Assembly (NCBI RefSeq): GCF_052857255.1
Contig: NC_135506.1
Location: 80,257,118 to 80,321,117, forward strand
Direction: 5' to 3'
Source of the DNA: Amblyomma americanum
Lineage: Eukaryota; Arthropoda; Arachnida; Ixodida; Ixodidae
DNA length: 64,000 nt
The notes below the pieces were generated by a model. The model did not search any database and was not told the DNA's origin. It saw only the letters and a program-made list of their open reading frames with translations. A program made the translations under genes and the position numbers. Below, piece by piece: positions 33,810 through 47,400 of this stretch (its first letter is position 1; each line of letters opens with the position of its first letter).

Positions 33810-35950
33810 AAATTGGACTAGTGGGAGGCACGCCGTCAAGCCGAGCTGGCTGCTACGCGAGACGCTTCTTCGTCGCAGGCACCTACGCAATTGCACTATC
33901 TTAAAGCTAAGGCACGCAAATATGAACGCGACCTCTCTCGACGGCAGTGGCATGCGTGGGGCGAACAATTTTAGCAAAATCCTCGAATGCCTGTCTCTAA
34001 CGAGCATTCCGTACAATGGAACGCGGTCGCCGTTCGAACTGACGCAGCAGCAACCGCATGCTTCGCGGCTAACTTGTCGCCTGATGATTTCACCAGAGAA
34101 GCAGCGCGAAAGCTTTTTCGGAATACGATGCTGTGCCTTCTTCATCCGCTAGTTAAAATATGGCAGGCATCCCAGTGCATGTATTTCAAATGCCGTCTGA
34201 TGTCGACGTAGATGGAATTGCGTGTCCATTCTCTGTGCCTGAGTTGCTGGCTGCAATAGATGATGCGAAACGGAAAAAGCGCCCGGGCCGGACAATATTC
34301 AGTACGAGGTGTACAAGAACCTGAGTAGCGCTGCACTCCCTCAACTACTTGACACCATAAACAACGTATGGTTGGATGGCGTAGTGCCCGAGAGCTGGAG
34401 GTCCACTGTCGTGATTCCTATCCCGAAACTAGGAAAGCCTCCGACGGACCTTGGAAACTTTCGACCTATCTCCTTAACTCCTACGCTGTACAAGCTGGCG
34501 GAGAAAATGCTAGCCACACTATTGTCATGGTCGCTAGAGCAGCACGGTTTTTGTCACCCCGCACATATCGGCTTTTGTCCATATATTGGTACAGAGGATG
34601 GGTTGGTTGTCTTGGCATCTGCAGTTTTGTCATCTACACGCAGCCGCAATGTGCGTACCGTTTTAGCAAAGTACGTTAAAAAGGCATATGACAACATCAG
34701 TCATGCAGCCATTCTTAACTCCATTGACATGCTTCATCTCCCTCCTGGAGTGCGTAGCTTTGTCGAATCATTTTTGGAAGGCAGAAAATTGCAATACGCC
34801 ACAGCGGCGAAGCGGTCGGATCATTTGTTCCTCTCTGCGACGTGCCCCAAGGATCAGTATTGCCGCCGACGATATTTAATATTGCTTTCATCCCGCTGGC
34901 TTGCCGCTTGCATGACATCCGTGACTTAAAATTTCTTCAGTACGCTGGCGAGATCAAGGTGTGGAGTACTCACCAAGATCTCCGTACTCAAAAGGCTGCC
35001 CTTCAATCTGCCTTGGATGTTACCTCTATTTACGCATCATCCATCAAACTTCAGTTATCCGTGCATAAAAACCCATACATGTCAGTCGCCAACCGCTGGG
35101 GACGCCGTAAACTTGCTGCAAGTACAATCTGTCTTTGCCTATCAGGAACCATAATACAGGAGAGTGGGAGTGTAAAAATGCTTGGCTTAATGATTCACCA
35201 ATCAGGATCAGCGATTGCATGGTTTTCTCAGGCAAAAAGGCACGCTATTCAAACTTTGGGTTGGCTGTTGGCGCAAGCTCGTTTGTTCCACGGCAATTGG
35301 TGAAGGCAGTTCTGCAGCCACGTATTGTTTATCGAGCCCAGTTTCAACATCTTACAAGAGCCCAATGGTATCGCCTTGAAGCCGTGAACTGAGATGCTAT
35401 GAGGACCATTACGTGCCTTCCACGCATCACACCGGTCATAGCTTTAAAAGAGAATTCTCAGCTCAATATTATTGATGAGCTGGTGCAACAGCGCATTGGA
35501 GCGCGCAGCCTTAAGGCCAGTCTATCGCACTCCACGGATGCACTGATGACTTATGCAATGTCATACTGCATTCTTCAGCCGTCAACGCCAGTTCTTCCAT
35601 GGAAATTTGTACGTCTCAGCGACAACAAGCCGACGGATAATCGCCGGCCAACATCTGCAAATTTGGCATCGTTGCTTCGCCAGAAATTTGAGGAACAAGA
35701 TGCGTGCCTGCCTGGAGGCTCCATTGTTGTCTACGTAGACACAAGCATACAAGACTGCAAAGCAACCACAGCTATCTACTGCCCGTGCAGACCTGCCATG
35801 AACCAAACCTCTTGGTTTCAGCGTACCCACCCCCTTCGTCCTTTTGTGCTGATCTCGTTGCAGTTCAAGAAGCACTCTGCTCTGTGGCCAACATAACTAT
35901 GCTCCCTGCGGCCCGCCTTATCATCCGCACTGACGCCCTTCAAGACAGGT
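33810..35950 (+). mobile_element. I-group LINE relic with RT and RNase H domains
   Basis: Translation gives the linker before RT (KARKYERDLSRRQWHAWGEQF near 33900), then RT motifs: PESWRSTVVIPIPKLGKPP near 34390, GNFRPISLTPTLYKLAEKM near 34455, KKAYDNISHAAILNSID near 34680, PQGSVLPPTIFNIAF near 34845 and FLQYAGEIKVW near 34935, where YADD should be. A thumb region follows. RNase H remnants are VVYVDTSIQD near 35725 and the DLVAVQEALCSV helix near 35850. RT plus C-terminal RNase H is typical of I-group elements. Frame changes near 34840, 35290 and 35800 and the YAGE replacement of the catalytic YADD make it inactive. The endonuclease and 3' end are missing. Confidence 0.78.
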
Positions 35951-38900
35951 ATGAAATTCGAGTTAGGAAGCGGAACAGTTTTTCGCTTCAAATCCCGCAG
36001 CGGCTCTTTGTATGAGAAAAAATTCCTATCTGGAGTTTGTTCATTTCTTTGCGAAACTTCAGAGGGAATGGCTCTTTGTTTCAGTGAGTTAGTGATTGCT
36101 AGATGAACCTTGTACTTCATGCAGATTGCAACCTAGTTTGTAGATTTTTTTAAACAGCTTACGAATACATTGCTTCTAAGCAGGCGCCTAGCGTTAGGCT
36201 GCCTGTTTGCATGTAAATTCAACGATTAAAGTGCATCAAATATCAATTTCCAGGAAACTATTCTTGTGAAGCTTCGTATGAGCAATAAGCAAGGTGTAAT
36301 TCGGGGCCAGGTCGAATTTCAAAATTTATCTTCTTGAGTCTCCCATTTCCTTGTCTTTCGACCCAGTCAATTGGCCCAAAATGTACTTAGGGTTCTTGTT
36401 TATATCACTCTACACCGGTTTCTTAGATATGGTACAAGGGCAGCTTTACATTCTTTATGGAGATTTAAGCATAAAAATGTGTTGTTAGTCCATGTGGTCT
36501 TTACAGCGGAAGGATTTTCACTTAATTGTTGGGGAGCGATTGCGGCATTTCCTCATTATTTCGACAGATGTGTAGATCCATTACTTGTGATCTTGGCTAT
36601 GAGAGGTTAAATTTGTGTACAGTTGTGCCTTTTTGTGTGAACATTTCGGCCTCTGATTAAAACAGCCCATCTAGCGAATCATCCATAATAACGAGTCACG
36701 AAAGAAAAGAACAAAATTTGTTAGTCAAAGCTCGTGCATACTTTGCTTCAGCCCATAGTAGTGGGCAGTGAAGCGGAACATACACAAAGCGTTGGTGTTT
36801 GGAAGTGCAATCTCCTAGTAGAATTTATCATTAAGTACCAGTCACTTCCTTATCGCCACGTTTGAACCATGCATTTCTTATGCTTTGTTCTCTGGAAAAG
36901 TTGTGTTCAGATTGTCCGTTTAAGTAAAATCTTTCGCTCAGAGAAATCCGTCCTTAGGATAGAACAGCCAGGTAATATGCAAGACATTTACCTATAACAG
37001 TTTTATTTTCTCTGTTACGAGTGTTAGATTTCTCAATGTTTTTTTTATTTTCAGAATTCCAGCTAATTCATACACCATGTCTCCTCACAAATCAAGGCGC
37101 AGCTTTCCTCTTCATTCCTGTTCATCAAAAACCCCTTCGCTTCAGGAGCGCATTCTCCTCACAGCATTCCGAGTGTTCCATGTGAAAGACCCTAATGAAG
37201 ACAATCTCTCTTCAATGCTTTTTTAGCCGCTTTGATAGGTCTGGCTTAATATAAGCAATTCTGCAATGGTCTTCAAATCATAAATTTATTAAAAACCATT
37301 CAATCTTCCAGAAAACGCGGTCTGTACATGGTTCACCGTCATGGACAATTGTTTCCATGACACGTATTTGCGGGTAAAAACAAATATTAGTTCTCTGCTA
37401 GCCAGGCAGCTGGTATTTTTCGAGAAGAAGAAACACCTATGTCCCCTCGTGCTTTATTGATTTTTATTGAACTGCTTTGTCCGGCCGAACTGAACCACAG
37501 CTACGTGTCGAAGTGAATATATCTAGTTGTATAGTATAGCTCCTACAACGCAAATGGAACAAGAACTATTCTTTCATTATCTCATGAAGTTAACATGTTA
37601 CATTAAGCAGTTGGCTAAATTGCATTAAAAGAAAGACTATATCAAGAATTCGTGATTTATCTGATGTATAGCCTTTGTGCATCGTAAACAGCTGAAGGCT
37701 CCAACACCTAAGCCATGTAATAGGGCCCTAAAGCGTGCTTAGACGCCCTAACTTTCGAGTTGGTCAGGAAGAGAATTCCTCTAACTTCAAGCCATGCACT
37801 TCCAGACAGAGAAGCAAGATTTTGGCTTATAAACTTCTTACAAAGGCTGTACATGCGTTATGTGACACTGTAGAAAGACGAAGGACGAATAAAAAACCGA
37901 TAACGGTTTTTACGCTATAAATTCTCACCGCATTTTCCCTGTGTTCTCCGCTACAGTAGGCTATTCAGTCAGTCTTTTTGCATTTAGTTCGCACAGCTTC
38001 CTGGAAACATCAGCTCAGTCTTTCTTTACAGTTTGTCAGTCGTCTTTTCATGCTCAAACTTGGCGGAGTTCCTGGCATTTATACATGTTGTGCACTAAAT
38101 AAACATGAATAACTCGAAATGACGACGGAATTGATAGACCTATGTGCTTTCAAGTGTAAAATGGGCATGCTCACAGGTCTTCAGAAATTCAGCTAGTCAA
38201 TTTTTCATCAAATCACAAGTCCTTCCAATTGCTCAGATGCCATGGGAAGTTTTGTTTTTGCATTATTTTTCACTTTGTGATAAACTGAAAATTAATTCCT
38301 TGGCTTTCCTTCAAGCACAATACCCGTACTCTCACAGAATTCCCTCTTGCCATGTGGTTTTCCTTTTCTTGCAATGCCTGCAGTAACGGCAATGCCAGAT
38401 TGACTCGGTCCTCGAGTTAAGGATCCAGCCACTTTTTATCAGTTCCTCTGAGACGCAGTGCCCGTGTGTGCCTGTTGTTTCGTGCAATCCTATTTACCTT
38501 TCTACATCATCAGTTCATATTGAAGCTGTATTTTTGTTCTCAGAAACATTACATAGATCAGAGGCCTGCAAATACATACTTTTTAAAGAGTGTTTTTACT
38601 CTGTTTCTTTTCTGTGAGGGCATGTGCATCTCAATTTGTATTTGCACTGTTTCTAAAACTAATTTCCTTTTCCGCTTCTAAAAAACACGAAGATTAGTTA
38701 TTTTGGGTGCCTGTGAGACCTGTTAAACTTTGTTTTACATTTAGCGCGCTGCTTTAAACTGTCTGTGATTGGTATTTTTATTCCCCATAATTTTTATTTC
38801 ACGCATACTGAAGTTAGCTACGAGAAATTAGACTCCGATTTTATTGAAAATGAAACTGCCTTAGCTATCTGCCACAATTAGCCTGAACTAAAATGCATAA

Positions 38901-39982
38901 GCGCCGAACTCACGTCAGCATTATTTATCGTGATTATCCGTTAATTGCTTTGATTAGTTTCAGGCGCGTATTTCAACTTTCCTTTTTCTAATATCTCTAC
39001 AAATGTTTATTCTCTACATTTTTAGAGGAATGTCAATCTTGGATATCTTTATTTTGTTTCATTATTCGTATTCTTCAATTTCTTTTTATTAAATAAGCTT
39101 GGCATGCTATAGATACGAAACCTTTTAAAAGTCACCGATGTGACGGTTTCAGTTGTGAGCATAACTTAGTAGGTAGTATTTCAGTGACAATCCACTCCTG
39201 GTTGAGGCAGCGACTGTGCCAGCTGCACATCTGGCTCACAAATGTCACAAGCCCAACCGGTCAGGCGACATTTAAAAACCTTTAACAGCCTGCACTTGCA
39301 CAGAGCAGCACAGTTCAGTCCAGGAGAATAAAGAACGTGCCAAAATACCTAAATATGACCTTGAATCAGATCGCTTTGCTACCAGAACTTCGAACACTAT
39401 GGAACAAAAGTTAGATAAATGGTCCATGCTGTTGTACTGGCAGACAGTTCCTTCAGCTAATTTATTTATCCTATAGGCAAAAGCAGCAGACCTCAGGCAG
39501 TATATAATATGTCCCCATAAGCTCCAGGAACTAGGTATAGAAATGAACAAACAAACAAATAAAAAATTTATCCCGGAGCAGTCACATAAAATGAGCGCCT
39601 TTACCGCACTATGGCTGCATTGTTACTACCAAGTTTGTCTCTCACCTTGGTAGCATAAGCCGTCAAGATTAATTTGCTTGGGTCCTTTGTTTCCTCTTTC
39701 ATGGGGTTTATGCATACGGTGTCATTAAACAGCAAAACTGGAACCACCACCTCATTAGAAAGTAGTACAATAATTAACTGCTTCCATTGGGCTCACACAT
39801 AAAAAATGGAGTATAAAAATAAGTACACAACATGCGTGCCGGTTCTTTGCATAAAATTTTAGTACGCATCTGCAGTTACTCACGTTACGACCTAGATTAA
39901 GGGCTTCTTTTTCCAAGGAGCACACAGCCTATATTTCAAAATGCTTATTCTTTCATTCATCTAATTGTGGGACACGGTGCTT
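35951..39982. other. About 4 kb of AT-rich DNA with no gene recognised
   Basis: I read all frames and found no motif-bearing ORF, no SINE core and no LINE or LTR motif. Short frames at 36371-36610, 38144-38681 and 39272-39550 (minus) look random. Repeats too decayed to see by eye may be present. Confidence 0.5.
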
Positions 39983-40236
39983 TTACTTGCTGTACTTTTT
40001 GTCCCACTGTGTACTTCGGTCAAAGCCTAACATAAACGCAGGTAGAGTCATGTAAATAATTGAATGAATAAAAATAAAAAAATTATACCAATAGTCCTTA
40101 ATATAATCAGAGAACAGTGGACGGGCACTTTTGTACGCCGCTCGACCCCAGTGCATCACACAATAAAAACCCATGTTGAACATTTTCCTGGTGGCTGCCA
40201 AGAGAAATCTTCGTGACCACCTGTCTTGCAGGTCTA
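39983..40236 (-). CDS. Unrecognised ORF with one likely membrane segment (possible exon)
   Basis: I do not recognise this. A minus-strand frame of about 84 codons is open from just after an acceptor-like GGTGACAG (near 40237) to a TAA at 39983-39985. The residue mix looks like protein rather than chance, with ATRKMFNMGFYCVMHWGRAA followed by YNFFIFIHSIIYMTLPAFM, which would be a membrane-spanning segment. It lies about 1 kb beyond the stop of the SLC6-like gene on the same strand, so it could be an exon of a downstream gene or of a longer isoform. There is no supporting donor or motif, so it may be fortuitous. Confidence 0.22.
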
Positions 40237-41219
40237 TGTGGCTCTCCTGTCACCCAAGCGTTGCATGCAGAACTACCATGTTGTCCAGGATGCTTCTCGG
40301 TTGGCAAGGCAGTGCGCCGCTCAAGCTCTCTACGCTAAGGTAACGCGGGTTATAGACGATAGGGAAAATATCACAAATTAAACAAGTAAAGCTTCTATTA
40401 AAAGCGCCATACCGTGAAGTGAAGAGGAAGAGAAGGAACAAATGTAACGGGATTACAAAACAATCCAAATGCAGTTACTGTCACAAAATAAGTCTCCAGA
40501 GAATCTGAGCAGCGAAAACTTCCGTGAAGTCGTTAAAATATAAGCGACGAATAGCAACAACGCATGTGAATATTCGGTGTGGAGGTTCGCCAGGCTGAGG
40601 TCGATTAGTTCAGAAACAGGCGCAAGTGCACGCGAAAGAAAAGTTGGCAGCTATAGTTTTTCCAGCTTTTTAGGTGGCGTTGCCTTTATTTTGCGCTATT
40701 TGACGCTGATGCCATTTCGTGACAGTGACGGTCAGTTCGAACCAATGCAAAGCCTCCGTCGAAACCCTTAGGGCCACAGGATGTACATTTGGGCGCTAGT
40801 ATATCTTCAAGCCGCCCCCCCCCCTGCTCCCGTGGAGAAATCAAGGCCAAAATATTTTAAAACTTGATGAAAAAGGCATCTTCAACTTGGGGCACAAAGT
40901 TAGAACTTTAGGGTCACCATAACCTCTCCCCATTATTGCTGAAGAGCAAAATCATGTGGCCGGAAGATCTTGACTGAGCCTTTAATAGCTAATTCCGCTA
41001 CAGTAAAGGCTGAACACAAACTTTGGTGAGAGGTATCAAACAGGGCACAACTGTCCTTCCCTCTGCTGCTGCTATCCAAACGCGCAACGTTCCGTTTCAA
41101 GCACAGGTATTCAGAACAATATTGGAAATGAATGGTTTCAATCTGGACCAATATAGAACCGGCCTTTGGCAATATATTGGGAATATTGGGTCGATAACTT
41201 GTGCTGCTTGGGTCCTCGT
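40237..41219. other. Downstream flank of the SLC6-like gene
   Basis: Likely contains the 3' untranslated region of the minus-strand gene ending at 41220. An ATTAAA polyadenylation-like word occurs on the minus strand at about 40984. Otherwise nothing recognised. Confidence 0.35.
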
Positions 41220-41420
41220 CTAGTGGGCGACGCTGCGCACGCACTTGTAGAAGCCGGCGAGGGCTGACTCGGTGCCCGGCACGCAGTTGGCCGACGCGTT
41301 GTTGAACTCGTCGATGGGTACGATGGTGACACAGCCGCGGTAGATGAGCGGGTAGCCGTCCTGGACACCGTGGCCGGAGAAGCGCCGAGCCAGCACCGTG
41401 GCCACCGTGTCGCATGGCGT
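41220..41420 (-). CDS. SLC6-like gene, exon 4 (tail and stop)
   Basis: 201 bp after the acceptor CCCCTGCAG: 66 codons and TAG. The tail has Cys in TPCDT, RGCVT, SANCVPG and FYKCVRS and the sequon NAS. It has no membrane segment and I do not recognise it from SLC6 proteins. GC content is much higher than that of the surrounding intron. Confidence 0.65.
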   Translation of the reverse strand, partial: TPCDTVATVLARRFSGHGVQDGYPLIYRGCVTIVPIDEFNNASANCVPGTESALAGFYKCVRSVAH

Positions 41421-44400
41421 CTGCAGGGGTTGTGCCCAACACAACTGAGAGTTTCAGTGGCAGCGCACGGAGCAGGCCATTCTTTAATCCTTACTTCATT
41501 GCGTCATCATAGTCGTGTTAAAGCAGTATAGGCACTTAATTTTGGTGGCACTTTTTGTTCTCTATAGTGATGCGGAAGACACTGCTATGCGTGAACCACG
41601 TTGCAGTGTTTGCCTACGACCGCTAAATAATTTATAACCGATTTTTTTCTCACGCTCTTGCGGTTTCAACAGCAAAACGATGGCTTTGACGTCAAAGAGA
41701 GGATTTTGGTGACGTGTGACATGAAAAATATCAGATTTAACCGCTGATTTATTGTTTTAAATTCACTTGCAGCGCTGAAGCCAACCTTTCTCAAGAGCCG
41801 GGATGACAGTGAATGCAGAAGCGTAGATTATATTGCAGTTTTTCATGCTTCACGTGATATATATATATAAGCTTTCATTGATGTCAGTCATGGTTAAGAT
41901 GTTGAAACGGAAAGAAACAGCACGACAAAGAACTTCGATTATAAGTTGTTTAGCTGTGGTAGGTGGATACCACATATCAATCCGTGTGTAATAATGCCTC
42001 ACTCTCAATACAAAGAAGAAAACACGCATCCAAAATTTAGTTGTCTATACTCATTTAAGCCGTCCATTGAAAGAGGCAGGCTTGTTCTGCTGACCTCTAG
42101 CCCTTCCTGTGCCAGCTGCGCCCCTCTTAAAAAAACATGATAATCTTCTCTCCTGACTTGGCTCCCTGTTCGCCCTAGAGCTTATCAAAGTCTGGATGCA
42201 ACAGTGGCGCCGCCGTCAATGCCACTTTCCCATAGGGGATTTCAACTACCAAAGACATGCCGGGCAGACGAGGTTTTGAATTTGTATGCGCTGTTGTTGC
42301 GCGAAAAATGTGGATTCCGCCGCGAAATACGCAACTTCGCTGCAATGCTCCGCTCTCTGCGCAAGTGAAATTATTTTATTACTGCGTTTTTCACGTCTTT
42401 AATTAACATAACGCAAATTGAAAGATTGAAGTTAGGTTGGCATGCAAACTTGCACCGCCTTTATTCGAGGTTCCCGTCGAGAAGAGCCGTACTGTGACGG
42501 TCGAATGCACGTTTTGTGCCCAACGATGACTTATTCAGGTACGAAACTTCATCATCTATGCGTTCCTACCCATCTTTATGGTGGATGACCTAATGCAGCG
42601 TCACTTTCACCACTAGGTAATATTGAGGTGATATATGCTGCGGCCGCTTCTTAACTCCCTCCCCCAGGACAACGACTAAAAACGTCACATAGTAATCAAC
42701 TTCATTTATACCGTTCTGCTTCGGCCACCTCCTATATTTTATTTATGATGATGATCAAGTAAGCAGAATATTGGTGTAAGTTCGTGATCCACCTGTGGGT
42801 CATAATGAATCGAACATCCAACCCTTTACTGCTGCCTTAAAGTGTCAATTTCATCCACAATATGCGCACGTTCATGAAACAACCTTTCGGGGTACACAAC
42901 ACAATAAAACCTTAGAGAACTCAACCCCCACGACGCAGCTTAATGGTAACTCCCGCGCTCTCTACCAGCGCTGGACTGAAGGCATCGGCAAGAGCCTAAA
43001 ATGGCGCAATTCATGCGCGGTGCGGACAGGGCACTATGCAGCACATTATTCTCAACAGCGCAGTTTATGCACGGAAGTGACAGGGCGCGGAGCCAGCAGT
43101 CACTGACAGTGCCAAGATTCATGCACCGAGCTAACATGGCTCCGTGCTGCACATCGACCACAATGTAAAGGTTTGTACCCGGTGCCTACAGGACGAGATG
43201 GACTACGCGCTTGGAAGCTGGCAAAAGGCAGAATTTGTGCGGGGGTGAGGCAGAGGGGTGTCAAGCATTCTCCCGGTATAGACGTCTTCTAACAGGAATG
43301 AAAAGCAGACTGGGTCAGGAGTGAGTCTTCAGTTCTGTTCGGAGATGGAATTGTTATTACCGATACCGACAGTGGTGGGCGGGATTCCTATTTACGGCAA
43401 AATCCTCTCCCTTGTCCTCTGTGGCGCCCTGCAGCGTGGGCGCCAGTTTGTGTTTAAGGGTACTGTACAGCATTAAAAATAATCGATTTTTCTCGGTTTG
43501 CTTCTCCGCTCCGCCATATTTATGTTTCGAATGTATCACTGTAATTTGGAGTCTGCAATTGCAATGACTTGCGCAATGACTGCAGTGTATGGCTTTGGGG
43601 GCGTATGCACTATTCCTATGCCTCCGTCAAACTGAAGACTTTGTGATAATATTCCCCAAAGAATTTGGCCTAGAGCATCACCAAAGAATTAAGGTGCACA
43701 TTTTATAACCTCGCGGGCAGAGAGATATCCCTGCTTTCTGTTTACTAGTAATACCAGCAGCAAAAACATTTATTTCGGAAGAGAAGAGTAAGGGCTTAGG
43801 AGATGGTGGAGAGATAGATTTGGAGCTTCAGTGGTCGGTCTTCCTGATTCCAGGATCTCCCTGGCCCTCGTCGCCGCCTTTGCCCTCGTCGCCAGCTTAA
43901 GCCTAACGTAGCTGGAATGAGCGAGTGCTTGCACATCTCGATAAACGTATCCAAAAATCTGTTGGTCCATGCCCGTAAAAGTACCTCGGAACAAGAAGGC
44001 ACTAAAAGTAGCGCTGTTCTGTTACTATGGCCAGAGTGCCACACATTAAAACTTTTCAACTTCTGTTACTTGATTTCGGTTCAAGGTTAACTGTGTGTAT
44101 GTCAGTGATGACCTCCAAGTTTCTCGGCTTTCTCAGCAAGCGCGTGCAGCTGTGGATAACTGGCGGAGTAGCGTCAACGGACGCCAGATGTCACTCACGT
44201 AGGCGGCAGAGGGCGCGTAACAGCTTCCGATGTCCGCCGCCCACGTGGCCTGCTCGCAGCTGGTCCAGGGGGCAGAGCTCCCGACCCAGCGCAGCAGGTA
44301 GATGAAGGCGCGCGACACAACGGCGTACTGCGGCAGGTTGGCCATCACCGCAAAGTAGGCCATCGAGTAGCTCAGTCCTGAGAAGGAGCACGGAAGATGG

Positions 44401-47400
44401 CAAGCTAGGCGCGGTCTTTTCCCGAGGAGCAGCTGAGTGCACGCAAGTGTCGGCAGGGAAGGGAATGTAGCCTGTGTTGACATTGCGCGCATTATCCCCT
44501 CGAGTTGCACAAGATCAGAACTCAAAGCCGCCCGTATGCTGTGCGATGTCAGTGCACGTCAAAGATCCATAAGCGGTCGAAATTTTTTCTGAGTCGTGCA
44601 CTAAGGCACCCCTTTCTTCTTTCACTCTCTCCTTTATCCCTTCCTTTACAGCGCGGTTCGGGTGTCCGCCGAGTTGTCGGACAATTACCGCGCCATTTAA
44701 TTTCTTCAATGTCAAATTTTCAAAACCCTTTTGCTCAGAGCTCTAGTGTGAGAAGTTCCTTCAGGAAAAAAGAGGACCGCCGTGAGGCTTTAAATGTTTT
44801 CCGGTCCCCTGAATTCCTGAACGCCAGAAAAGAAAGCGATGAGAGCAGTAAACAAAATCAAACCTTTTGTGTAAACGGAGTTGATGAATTTGTTTCGTAG
44901 AATTGCTTTCTGGAATTCTCGTTTCGGAGTCTTCAAAAAAAAAAACATGATTCATCGGGGACACTCTTTTATGGTTTTGAAGTTTAGTGGCTCGCCCCTC
45001 CTAAAATTGACACTAGGAAACCTGTGAACCACCTGATGGCCCTCTAAGAAGTCTAAAGAATTTTTTTATGGAGCCCGCTCTAGAAAAACCTACAGTTCGT
45101 GAAGTGGTGCTAGCTTTTAATGAGGATTTATTACTCTATTTCAGGAAAACTACCACCCCCATGATGCCCCTTCTTGGCTGGAAATTCATAGCTTAGCCGC
45201 CAACTGCACATAAAGCATCCGGGCATTACAATTCTCAGTAACAAAGTATCAACTTTGAATTATCAAATGTTTGGCAGGGGCAAGACAGTCACTATTCGGA
45301 TTTGCATATCTAGCGTGTTTCGCAACTTGATATCTGTAATGTTTGTGAACGGAAGGTTTCTGTCTTTTGCATTACCCTCTGTGGCTGCTCAGCCCTTGTG
45401 GCGCTCTGCTGATGAGCAATATTTCGAGGGCCCAAACTCGACGTGGCGACCGCATGTTTACAGTAGGAGAGATAAAAAAATTCTTGTGGACGATTATTTT
45501 ACTGTTTATTAAAAATTACGGAAATAAGTGGTGCCAAGCGGTACAGTAGTTCACGGTTTTCTGCATAAAATACCGCGAGCCCTGTGCAGTGAAGAACTAA
45601 ACAATCGACTTTGTGGCCATCGCGTATGGTCTCTGTTGTAGAGTTAATTTGTTCAAAAATTATTTTTGATATGCAAAACATGATTCGTAAGGGACGTATT
45701 ACATGGGCATATAAAGAGAAAAAATATCGGCCATTGATTTATGTTAGTCTGTCATTTTTGGCCAGTGCTTTAATGCAACAGAAATTCGGAGGAATCAACA
45801 CTTATGTTAACTGCATTTGCCTCTTTGCTGCATCCGCCGGCAACTAATAAGTAACCGCACGTAGCATGACGCCAAGAAGCTCCCTCCTGCTCAGTTGCCG
45901 AACGATCGCACGTAGCAGTGCCTCCTCTAATAAGCATGCCTCTCAGATCATCGCCTTTAAAGTGGCAGCAACGTGAATGCTTCGTTCACTGCTAATCCTC
46001 AATGCGGCACGCTCCAGCGTCATACTTCGTTCAAGTGTTTTATGCGGTGGTAGCATATTTATACAGGAACACTACGCTGTTGTGGGAACCCCACTAAGTC
46101 ACTCTGGCCCTCAGACAGAGAGTAGGTTTGTTCAGCTGCCGCGCCGCGCTGCTATGGGCGGACCTGCTTCACCGACCTGAGCCTAACTACACACGAAAGT
46201 AACCAAGTGAAGTATAGCATAAAAATGAGACACAAAAGAGTGTGATTTGCAATTTTCGACCGATATGAGAGTCGTTGCACGCAAGCTGTGATTTAAATTC
46301 ATTAGCACGGAAACCAAAGCAAGCCGTTGGCGATTAGGACGCCGCCGCTTCCAACTGCAATCTAATAAACTGTCCTCACGCAAAATCCGTAACACGAAAT
46401 AGAAACTCTGTTAACATGAAATGATCAAGCAACTTGACATACGTTCCTTATTCTTGTTCCAGAAGCAACATGTACATTGGTCCTTACAAAAAAATGTGGA
46501 AAGATGTTTGAAAGTGCGGGAGTGCTCTTGGATTTGAAATTTCTTAGGTCAACAAAAGATAGGGCTGCGCAGTGACCAGCTAGCTCGCGATTTCCTTGGC
46601 AACGGAAGCGCGCACTCACCTCGGAACAGCGGGCAGCAGTTGAAGATGCCCCGGTTCCCGCTTTTGGTGAACTGGGAGACAACGGACTCCACGTACAGCA
46701 CAAAGTAGCAGATGAACGCAATCGCGGTCATGTAGCTCACGATGAACGTCCCTGCACAAGCGAGGTGGTCATGATTGTCAAGGACTCTAGATGAGAAGCA
46801 CAGAACTAAGTTTCAAGTTACTTTGCTGTGACAAAAATATGATTGCACTGTCGAAGAAAGCAGCAGGACGAACACGAGGAAGCGGAAAAGAAGGTAACAT
46901 AAATATGTAGACCGCAGTTTAGGTACGTTAATAATAGGTCATCTACTACGAACCGGCCTCTGATGTAACTAAACAGCTGTTTCTTGAGTGGCTCACGCAA
47001 GCTCCCAAGGGTGCTAACTTTACCGCAGCCTCATGGAGTACTTAGGGAAGGCTCGCACGGGATATAATTATTAAGCGAGTCGGGTAAAGGCTATTCAGCG
47101 TTTTGCTGTGGGCACTCGAAGCTGTTAAAAATGGTCACTCGTACGCTGCTTCACCCACGGCTTGCAGAAATTATCTCGCCACATTATTTATTTGACCTGA
47201 TGTGCACTGAAGTAGACATTACTGAACGTCGCCTTTACTTCACAGCTTCTTATTACCGTAGCTTCAAACGTTTAAAGTTTTGGTTTAGGGGGTTTAACGC
47301 CCCAAAGTAACTCAGGCTATGGGGGACGCCGTAATGAAGGGCTCCGGAAATTTCGACCACCTGCGGTTCTTTAACGTGCACTGACATCGCACGGTACACG

